NCBI GenBank assembly: GCA_001953115.1
Contig: LSSL01005648.1
Location: 1 to 15,469, forward strand
Length of the DNA: 15,469 nucleotides
Reading direction: 5' to 3'
DNA from: Smittium mucronatum
Lineage: Eukaryota > Kickxellomycota > Harpellomycetes > Harpellales > Legeriomycetaceae
The notes beneath the pieces were generated by a model, which made no database searches, had not been told where the DNA came from, and saw nothing but the letters and a program-made list of their open reading frames with translations. Shown one piece after another: positions 10,101 to 15,469 of this stretch; position 1 is the stretch's first letter; every line of letters starts with the position of its first letter. The position numbers were made by a program, and so were the translations under genes.

Positions 10101-11528
10101 GTCCATGACATTCCTAGTTAGGGTCCCAGTTTTATCACTAAAAATATATGCCACTTGACCCATATCATCAGAAATACTCCAGTTTCTTGGTATTGCTCGT
10201 AGACCCTTTGGTTCATAATACATCTGAGCATCATTGTATATGAAGTAAGCATGCATGAGTTTAACAAACTCAATACTTACGTAAAGAGAAATTGGAATAA
10301 CGTTTTGGAGGAGAACTAAGGTTGAGGCGAATAGTCTAATAGAATAAATGATAGAATTAGTAGAACCATCAACAAAGAGCAAGTTTCCACGGCTTGAATC
10401 GTAAGTACTATATAGGATACCACCAAAAATACTAAAGAAGATACAGATAAATGCTAGTAGACCGAAATTGGCGATAACCTGCTTATTCATCATTCTTTCA
10501 AGTCTACTTCTTTTAAAAGGGGGAGGGCCGGAATTAAGAATGACTTTGGTTCGTTTTCCGGTGTAGATAACGATACCGATAGCCCACTCAGTATTTTTGA
10601 GAACCATACCTCTTAATAACATGTTTTTTATGGAGGTTGGATATTCCATTTCAGAATCATTATTTTGGACGCAAACACGGGAATTAAAAACAAACATATT
10701 TTCGGTAGGACTGTCGGTATGAACAATAAAATGGAATTTCATAAGTTCAGCAACATCTTTACAGTGCATGGTGGGATCAAGGGATACCTTTGGTTTTAAA
10801 TTGGTTTCACCATCGAGATCTTTACTGTCAGCATAGCAAGAGCCATCTGGGCTAGAGGTAGAGAGTAGGAGGATATCGGCAGGTACAGGATCATTATTGT
10901 TTAGAAGTACAATATCACCTACTCTAACATCACTCCAAACGAGCTTTTCAACTCGAGGATCACCCTGAGTAACCTGGTTAGCTTCAACAGAAAGCCAAGG
11001 CTTTGGAATTCCAGGAGTTTTTCTGGAAGTTAATTTTGAGAGAAACGACCTACTTAAAATTTCGACATTCTTATGATATTGGATGTTGACATTTTCCCAA
11101 TTCCTTACGATGTTGGCAGGGCGCTCATTGATTAGTTTATCGTTTACATGTCTTCTCCAATCTTCGAGGCCATCTTTGAAACCGGTGATAACAAGCACAG
11201 CCAACAAAGGGAGGACTGCAAGTATAGGAGGACCGATCGCAAAATAAGGAATTATTTGAATGACTGTCATTAGTAAAAAATACAGATTTGCAGCACGCTT
11301 GAATTGACGGTACAGATTTAAGGGTACGAAACTAAGCAGGGTATATTGCGAAGTGGATATATGATTTGAAGTATAGTAATCATTATGATGACCCTGCTCA
11401 TCTAAAGGGATATTGATATTAAAGTAGACTTTCCTTCCAGGACATGTTTCTTGGTTATTTGATTTTCTATGAAAAAGAGATGATCGTAACCTCTGAAAGA
11501 GAGATTTCCCCTCAGTTGTATGGGGCAT
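7125..11528 (-). CDS. P4-type ATPase (phospholipid flippase), Dnf1/Dnf2-like
   Basis: An uninterrupted 1467-residue frame with all the hallmarks of a P4-ATPase, which uses ATP to move phospholipids from the exoplasmic to the cytosolic leaflet, usually with a Cdc50/Lem3-type subunit. In order: TM1-2 (about 80-117) leading into ITGFKDGLEDWRRH; actuator loop DGET at 239-242; TM3-4 (about 350-420) with PISL at 412-415; phosphorylation motif DKTGTLT with Asp465; nucleotide-binding domain with SPDE at 724-727 and KGAD at 793-796; P-domain TGDK at 914-917 and GDGAND at 1170-1175; then six C-terminal helices (about 1227-1437) and the closing DIDVVREM. Dnf1-type features are the DMEL segment after TGDK, the A-domain insertion near 150-170 and the FFYKN start of TM5. 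Ser/Arg/Lys-rich insertions lie at about 650-700 and 965-1110, with an RRQS site at 1006-1009 that could be a kinase target. The length is within the usual 1100-1600. The start is the first ATG of the frame, with A at -3. No intron is evident. Catalytic residues are intact, so it should be functional; the exact lipid substrate cannot be read from sequence. Confidence 0.97.
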   Translation of the reverse strand: MPHTTEGKSLFQRLRSSLFHRKSNNQETCPGRKVYFNINIPLDEQGHHNDYYTSNHISTSQYTLLSFVPLNLYRQFKRAANLYFLLMTVIQIIPYFAIGPPILAVLPLLAVLVITGFKDGLEDWRRHVNDKLINERPANIVRNWENVNIQYHKNVEILSRSFLSKLTSRKTPGIPKPWLSVEANQVTQGDPRVEKLVWSDVRVGDIVLLNNNDPVPADILLLSTSSPDGSCYADSKDLDGETNLKPKVSLDPTMHCKDVAELMKFHFIVHTDSPTENMFVFNSRVCVQNNDSEMEYPTSIKNMLLRGMVLKNTEWAIGIVIYTGKRTKVILNSGPPPFKRSRLERMMNKQVIANFGLLAFICIFFSIFGGILYSTYDSSRGNLLFVDGSTNSIIYSIRLFASTLVLLQNVIPISLYVSIEFVKLMHAYFIYNDAQMYYEPKGLRAIPRNWSISDDMGQVAYIFSDKTGTLTRNVMDFRMCSIAGLVYGKQLPGDELDVIKGKVAQEQVDTRNNLSESDDDNVMATAYTAQKTWDNMPSDASFVDSNITENFQDKTSAVIKDYLDAMRRVFTPKYVDLGDPETGRDGAYTFVDPVLFKHMKPSTAENLKIDDYPPWTSPQKQQEQIELFMTQLAVCHTVVIEKKEITFNDDQTTLSTSPTSLKKISRKFFTQPSRAKLGSSFKSSSLSHDVLYKERTPESIQLSTVTTVSSPENFVEVPSYSAESPDESSLVTAARNFGFAFLGRTKNVTHLDILGKKVDYQILETIEFDSTRKRMSVIARRPAPFNDIVIFTKGADSMIIGLLRSTHPNETEENLKREVTFKQIDEFANAGLRTLVLGYRVLDESEYENWSVKYREAVGSLDDNRQDMIDTLISEIECNLELVGSTGIEDKLQEKVPECIASLRSAGIKVWVLTGDKMETAINIGFASNLLTKDMELWTLDGKKSKKEILDQFWLISRMVRETTIGDFQISGENSKMKKISSIPQEFGKKISRNIHSLYSLGGSNRRQSKSSLSEINLVSYEETLLGRISYRLKRAKKHVLQMRHRSKNKDRLLADHEIVRESIFMLQNDEAVVPSELNNYSTLAGARLSMVFEPSNNANLVRRRKISNALVVDGVALSVLLLDADASQELCDLAPIFKSVICCRASPLQKSQVVDLVKNGQKAITLAIGDGANDVSMIQAADIGVAISGEEGLQAANASDYTIGRFHYLQNLLLVHGLFNYLRISECILSFFYKNAVWALAPVWYAFYCRFSGNMFYDYIYIQLYNLVFTVFPVIVLGCTDKPFNYKTAMLYTATYKAGIKNSYFSNLRFLMYMLDGVYQSAVCFFIFYAFVVTNATVQNSNGKVWSIYDMSSGIVGALVICASLTIGINSWSWTWIMWTSVVFSIGSFFAFNFVVTFIPGADLYQSFQTQFGTATFWCGMILSVIVALGPRFVYKYYQRNVKPTDIDVVREMKVLHLPWYGQVFS

Positions 11529-12171
11529 TATTTAAAAAAAATTGTGTATGAAACAAAACTCGTAAGAAAAATCAATAGAAAGGTAGACACACAAAATAAA
11601 GGAATTAAAATACTAATATGGTAATATTCGAGATAGTGTGGAGGGGGGGGGTGATATGATATATTGAGAAGATGAAGTTTACGATAGCCTAATATGGATA
11701 GAATCGAAGTTTCCAAATTAAAACGAAGTAAGGATGGGAGAAATGTTTAGGGTATCTATAGGCGAATCTGGAGAAACTAATTTACACCTTTTCTTAGGAG
11801 TACGAAAAAGAATGAAATGTATAAGAGGGTTCAAAAACAGAAATAAATGAAATGAGGTAAGGGGGTGTGTATCTAATGTAGAAAAAGGTTAGACGTTGCA
11901 AAAGAAAGAGTCTAGGGAACAGGAATGAGGTTCAAAAATGTATTTTATGGAGAAGGAAAGTGAAATAGAGAGGTATATAATTTATTAAAGTTAAATAACG
12001 AAGAGATACTGTGAAGGGTCTTTTGTAGGAACTGTTTCCAAAGAAGGCAATTCGGGAACTAATGAAATATTATTGAGGCAAAAGGGGCTAATATGGACAA
12101 AATGAATTTAAGGTTCAATAGCAAGAAAACTGGATGGTGATCATATGAAAAAGGCGGCATTTGGAGGCTTA
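11529..12171 (-). promoter_or_regulatory. Upstream region of the flippase gene, pyrimidine-rich on the coding strand
   Basis: No gene is supported here. The plus strand is conspicuously purine-rich (many GAAA, GGAG and AAGG runs) from about 11690 to 12130, so the strand shared with the ATPase is C/T-rich, as in many fungal promoters and 5' leaders. On the minus strand a TATA-like AATATATC lies about 130 bases before the ATG and is followed, after CATATCA, by a C9 tract (plus-strand G9 at 11643-11651). A second TATA-like stretch, TTATATA, lies about 450 bases before the ATG. The transcription start cannot be fixed from sequence. A 62-codon minus-strand frame at 11528-11716 contains a Pro run made by the C tract and is probably chance. 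Confidence 0.4.
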
Positions 12172-12186
12172 TCATGGCCTCAAAAA

Positions 12187-12258
12187 CTTTTGTCGCTGTG
12201 GCAAATAAAACTCCATAGCACTAAAAAACGCTTTTATTGCTGTGGCGAAATCAAACTC
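12187..12258. repeat. Two imperfect 27-28 bp direct repeats
   Basis: CTTTTGTCGCTGTGGCAAAT... at 12187-12213 is echoed by CTTTTATTGCTGTGGCGAAA... at 12231-12258; both end AAACTC and most positions match. The offset on the minus strand between the paired GAGTTT starts is 45 bases, a multiple of three. The copies flank the end of the gene-like minus-strand frame described next, so they might be an old tandem duplication inside or just after a gene. Confidence 0.55.
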
Positions 12259-12499
12259 ATTTCCTTGGCTCTTTGTCTTCATCCTCAAAAACCTGCTCAT
12301 TCTTACCTAAAATAGCTTGGTGTGTTTGTGTTCAGCCACTCACACACCAGAATTTGGTCCACTCGTATGTCTCCTCATCCTCCCGAATATGTCCAATAGC
12401 TTCATTTAAACTTTAAATATATTCTCCAATAGGGGTGACTCGCTTGTTGCTATCCAGTAAATTAAAGCGTACGAATTTAGTAAGCACAGTATTTCTATA
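12257..12499 (-). pseudogene. Possible decayed or spliced gene fragment, unidentified
   Basis: One minus-strand frame runs from 12499 to a TGA at 12257-12259 and is broken only twice, by TAA at 12413-12415 and TGA at 12332-12334. Its three pieces read like ordinary soluble protein: one has FNLLDSNKRVTPIGEYI, the next GHIREDEETYEWTKFW, the last a charged tail NEQVFEDEDKEPRK. The DNA here is richer in G+C than its flanks. Both stops could be decay of an old gene. The second might instead lie in a 37-base intron (12343 down to 12307, GTGAGT...TTTTAG); splicing it would shift to another frame that stays open to a TGA at 12172-12174. I recognise no family. About five stops would be expected by chance in 80 codons of this composition, so two is suggestive, not conclusive. 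Confidence 0.25.
12318..12349. other. GT/AC stem-loop
   Basis: TGGTGTGT at 12318-12325 pairs with ACACACCA at 12342-12349, followed inward by a two-by-two mismatch, three further pairs (GTG/CAC) and a 6-nt loop TTCAGC. It overlaps the interrupted frame at 12257-12499 and its putative 37-base intron. No function is assigned. Confidence 0.4.
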
Positions 12500-12992
12500 T
12501 TAAAGTCATCCCTAGAAATGGAAATTAGACCAGTTTGGCAACCCCATTGGTCAAATTATTAATCATCGATGTTTATTATAGAAAAGAACACGGATCAGGC
12601 TGGCATTCGCACTATACTGGCAATATCCCAAAAAATATGACAATATTATTAATGTCTAAAAATAATAATGCTTTCTGGCTTTATAGATAATCTGAATTTT
12701 TTTCACGATAATCTCGTTTTATGTACGAAATTTGTTTTCGACAAACCATTTTTGCAGATTTTTCCCAAATATTATTTTGATATATTACCCAAAAATCGCC
12801 CTCTATTAATTTGAAACATTCCAATAATTATTACATTAAAATCGAGCCAATAAAATATATGTGAACAAATTAGTGCGATCTTGAAAAATGGAAAATTTGA
12901 ATTCAAGCACTAATCATGGTGATCACAGGGATTTATTCTGCTAGCCACAGTTTATTTTTAAGTTTCAAAAAATAAATATTGGATGGGAAAAG

Positions 12993-13055
12993 AACCAACG
13001 CTCTTGACGATTTTAACCTGCTGCGTCCTCCAAACCAACTTCTTGACCTGCTGTC
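12993..13055. repeat. Short imperfect tandem repeat
   Basis: AACCAAC(GC/TT)CTTGAC...CCTGCTG...GTC occurs twice, at 12993-13027 and 13033-13055. The first copy carries an 8-base insertion (GATTTTAA) and one extra C. The stretch is richer in G+C than its surroundings. A 39-codon ATG-initiated plus-strand frame (12983-13102) spans it, but I see no family match and do not call it a gene. Confidence 0.45.
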
Positions 13056-13102
13056 ATTTATCAATATCGGCGCTTACAACCTATAGAAAGCTGAAATCTT
13101 GA

Positions 13103-14959
13103 ATAGAAACTGATCCGATTCATTCACATTTACTAGACCACACTCATAGAATTTAAACCAATAGAAATCCTGCATTATCCTAAATAAGGAAAAACTAAAA
13201 TTCAGTTAGAAAATTACTATTTAGATAGATATGTTTGGACAAATTTCAGCGAATTGAAGAGAGCTTTTCTTTTATGCAATTTATGCGAATTGAGATGCAA
13301 TACTAATTTGTGTCCTGAAAGAGATAACTCTCATAGGATGTCATTGCTATTATACGCTGATACTTTCTTCCAATTAATATCCAAAATTAATATTCTATTA
13401 TCAAAAAATAATATCTATCCTTTAGAATAATGCCAGTTTGAATTCAATACAGAACTTTTTATTTTAAAATTCGAAATAGTAAATGAAATGTCCATTAAGC
13501 CGATAAATGATAGGTTATTAGGCTCATCATCCTCTCATAATGCTACAAATGGCCCTTATTTATAAGTCATGATATTTTCCTGTTAAAAATCAGCGAGGAA
13601 TAAAACCTAATTTTCAACCAATAATCAAATTTGAATATATAAAGCAATCAAATCACACTAGTTGTTGCGAATATGGGAGATTCTTTTGAGGAGCAGAAAT
13701 TTTCTTAATAAATTGTTAATACTGTTTTAATATGAAATCACAATCATAATGAATTTATATAAAATTATTGGGTATTCCGTAACCTAAACTCCAAAAAAAA
13801 AATTCGTTGGAAAAATGTGATATTCATTTTTCCCTAATTTTTTTTTTTTACAACGGAATTTTATTGTCTTTCGTTAATTGATATCTTGAATTCCCAATTA
13901 GTTTTGGCCTATAATTCTTTTATGATTTACATAGTGAAAAAGAGTCAGATCGCTATAAAAATTCCCAATTTAGAAAACTGCCTAATAGAAGTTAGACAAG
14001 TACATTGATAAATTATACCGATTTTGATACATAGCTGATAATGCTAAACTATGAAATATGTATATTATTTTTATTGGTAGAAATTTATATGACAAAAAAT
14101 GGTGATTAGACAACTGTATAGATAATTGGTTTCTTAAAATTGTTATTGAAACTTATAAATCCTGCCCTTCCCAAAATAGGGAATATTTGACTAATATATT
14201 TCCTCAATTTGCCTTGTCAACCATAGTTCAATAATAAACAGAATGCCTGGCACTAAATAAAACTTCATATTAACTAACATTACTCCACACCTAGATCTAA
14301 TATTACTAATATGTTTCACGTTTAGACTAATTAACAAAATCCATGCCTATATTAGGCTCCATCAATTAGAAACAGGGGGTAGGCCTAAGCTTCATAAGCC
14401 TCAAAAAATATCTATCAAGTTAAAACAGGTAATTGATAAATCTTCTTTGGGGGTACTCTGGTAATATTTATTCACTTAACCCTATTCGAAAATCTAAAGT
14501 TCATATTCATGACCCTTGTCATTAATATTTTCTAATCACAAAATTTTATTGGCAGACAAATGTTTTTTTTTAAAAACTTTTTTATTTCCTGAACAATGAA
14601 AAATTATTGGTATATATATATTCAAAACTGGTCAATAGCATTACAATGGATAACAAATGTTCATATTCACTTTCAGATTTTCAAAAATGAGCTGGTCGTG
14701 TTTTTTAAGTCTTTCTTCGTCTAAAAATATTTTGAGCTACTTTTAGGGCAATCCATCGATTTCAATTTGATAAAACATTAACCAAACCAATTATTAATGC
14801 ATAAATCGAATTAGATGTTTTTATTGAAATAAAATATAGTGCCATTTTTTTAACACTATCCCTGAAGGGATTAATGTGACAATCGACTTTTGTCGTTTAA
14901 AATATTATTAACCACATGTAGTAATACATCTTATCTCTATTAATTATCCAATCTAATCC
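13103..14959. other. AT-rich stretch without a recognisable gene
   Basis: Stops are dense in all frames, and no tRNA, rRNA or domain-bearing frame is seen. Apart from the poly-T-flanked motif at 13838-13867, the only local structure I note is a 5-bp hairpin with a 4-nt loop, ATCCC/GGGAT, at 14858-14871. It is best described as intergenic DNA between the central island and the right-hand retroelement. Confidence 0.65.
13838..13867 (-). mobile_element. Possible solitary retroelement 3' tail
   Basis: On the minus strand the sequence reads ACAATAAAATTCCG, then TTGT, then 12 A residues. The same 14 bases (plus-strand CGGAATTTTATTGT, here 13854-13867) recur at 14981-14994 next to a second A tract. 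A poly(A) signal followed within about 20 bases by an A run is what the 3' end of a LINE, SINE or processed copy looks like. Sequence on the body side does not obviously match the other copy, so this may be a severely 5'-truncated insertion or a chance likeness. Confidence 0.35.
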
Positions 14960-15087
14960 TTTTTTTTTTTTTTTGTATCACGGAATTTTATTGTAAGATA
15001 ACGTCATTAAAAACTATACTAAAAAATTTGAAAAAAAGAAAAAGACGTATAGAAAAGACTATTATCCTAACTACAATAAGCTCCTCT

Positions 15088-15101
15088 GCCGGACTACCGG
15101 C
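15088..15101. other. GC-rich mini-hairpin
   Basis: GCCGG and CCGGC form a perfect 5-bp stem around the 4-nt loop ACTA. It lies at the trailer side of the retroelement-like block. Confidence 0.45.
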
Positions 15102-15203
15102 TGCGTACCTACGGGAAAAGGGTTCAATCTACCAACCGAAAGACCCCCCCTGGCATTGCTTCAAGTAGGCTGGATGACTGAGGTTACGTGCAGTCATGAA
15201 TTA

Positions 15204-15246
15204 AGCTCTTTGTCAATGAACAACAGTTCATTGAACCTATTGAGCT
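15204..15246. other. Nested stem-loop in the retroelement-like block
   Basis: TCAATGAAC at 15213-15221 is perfectly complementary to GTTCATTGA at 15226-15234 with the 4-nt loop AACA. An outer pairing AGCTC (15204-15208) with GAGCT (15242-15246) encloses it. Perfect 9-bp stems of mixed composition are uncommon by chance. 3' stem-loops are used for template recognition by some non-LTR reverse transcriptases, but that role here is inference. Confidence 0.5.
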
Positions 15247-15254
15247 CCTAGTCA

Positions 15255-15290
15255 GAGCCTACTTCTAACAGGATTAATAAAATTAGGCTC
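15255..15290. other. Second stem-loop in the retroelement-like block
   Basis: GAGCCTA at 15255-15261 pairs perfectly with TAGGCTC at 15284-15290 around a 22-nt loop. It lies immediately next to the nested stem-loop at 15204-15246 and just after the stop of the partial minus-strand frame at 15291-15467. Confidence 0.45.
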
Positions 15291-15467
15291 CTACCCAAAC
15301 GTGGGTTTGATCGACATGGCTTTCCTACAAATAGCTGTTAGACGCTGAGATCCGTCTGACTGTCGAACGATGGACTTGTGCACTAGACTATGTCTCAGCT
15401 GTGCTAAACGATCGGTTCCTCCTGTTTCTAGATGGTCCTCCTCTGGAATCGCTGTCCTCCGAATCGC
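15291..15467 (-). CDS. Possible C-terminal end of a retroelement protein (partial)
   Basis: A minus-strand frame is open from the window edge (first full codon at 15467) to TAG at 15291-15293, 58 codons. It includes segments RLAQLRHSLVHKSIVRQ and KAMSIKPTFG, with a balanced, basic amino-acid make-up. It would be the last part of an element's coding region, followed by the structured 3' UTR and poly(A) tail. A second frame is also open for 26 codons at the edge (Ser/Asp/Arg-rich, ending in a TAG), so the reading frame is uncertain. No conserved motif is visible and I assign no function. Confidence 0.22.
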   Translation of the reverse strand, partial: AIRRTAIPEEDHLETGGTDRLAQLRHSLVHKSIVRQSDGSQRLTAICRKAMSIKPTFG

Positions 15468-15469
15468 TG

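Larger units (their letters stand above)
14960..15469 (-). mobile_element. 3' end of a probable non-LTR retroelement, cut by the window edge
   Basis: Read on the minus strand, a body with balanced base composition (15061-15469) passes into a T- and A-rich trailer, then AATAAA (plus-strand TTTATT at 14987-14992), ATTCCGTGATAC and a pure A15 tail (14960-14974). The composition change against the surrounding AT-rich DNA is obvious by eye. The body contains several stem-loops. These are features of a polyadenylated retroelement (LINE or LINE-mobilised copy) inserted in minus orientation. No reverse transcriptase or endonuclease motif is in view, and the 5' part and second target-site duplication lie beyond the edge. 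A polyadenylated host gene's 3' end with a genomic A tract, or a processed pseudogene, are alternatives. Confidence 0.5.

Noticed and set aside
11528..11716. 62-codon minus-strand frame just upstream of the ATPase
   Set aside because: Its Pro run comes from the C9 homopolymer and the rest is hydrophobic AT-rich translation; more likely promoter or leader than gene. An upstream reading frame cannot be fully excluded without a mapped transcript.
12535..12560. CCAAT box (minus strand GACCAATGGGG) as the ATPase promoter element
   Set aside because: It lies about 1 kb upstream of the ATG with a possible gene remnant between, too far to assign from sequence alone.
15115..15135. tRNA B-box-like sequence (GGTTCAATCTA) suggesting a tRNA-derived SINE
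   Set aside because: It is on the strand opposite to the poly(A)-tailed orientation, mismatches the consensus at its end, and no A box is seen at the right distance.

Overview
The window looks like a gene-poor, very AT-rich nuclear contig from a eukaryote, most likely a fungus. The only gene identified with confidence is a single-exon P4-type ATPase (lipid flippase) on the minus strand at 7125-11528. Its closest recognisable relatives are the fungal Dnf1/Dnf2-type plasma-membrane flippases. The coding DNA is clearly richer in G+C than the flanks, which are full of A/T runs, TA and TAA microsatellites and a few striking pure G or C tracts. A long intronless gene in such AT-rich, repeat-laden surroundings would fit an early-diverging (zygomycete-like) fungus with few introns or a yeast. 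This lineage guess is inference only.

Layout: (a) 1-1353 is a large inverted repeat. Its outer 421-bp arms differ at only two positions, its inner arms are diverged, and its centre is unique; it looks like a foldback or TIR-type transposon whose left end coincides with the window start. (b) 1354-6400 is AT-rich sequence with no supportable gene, carrying homopolymer G/C tracts and microsatellites. (c) 6401-7124 is the flank downstream of the ATPase, with a T-run hairpin and a slightly more complex block that has an ATG-less open frame. (d) 7125-11528 is the flippase gene. (e) 11529-12171 is its upstream region, pyrimidine-rich on the coding strand, with a C9 tract beside a TATA-like sequence. 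(f) 12172-13102 is a more G+C-rich island with short direct repeats and a weak, interrupted minus-strand frame that may be a decayed or spliced gene. (g) 13103-14959 is again AT-rich and includes a short poly-T-flanked motif. (h) 14960-15469 is compositionally distinct, about half G+C by eye, and reads on the minus strand as the 3' end of a polyadenylated retroelement (AATAAA followed by an A15 tail), cut by the window edge.

The flippase would move phospholipids from the outer to the inner leaflet of the plasma membrane or endosomes, normally with a Cdc50/Lem3-family beta subunit, which is not encoded here. Nothing else in the window is functionally linked to it; the rest is mainly mobile-element sequence and AT-rich intergenic DNA. 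I found no convincing new multi-gene system. The items most worth checking are the long inverted repeat, the retroelement tail with its twin motif, and the interrupted gene-like frame at 12257-12499.
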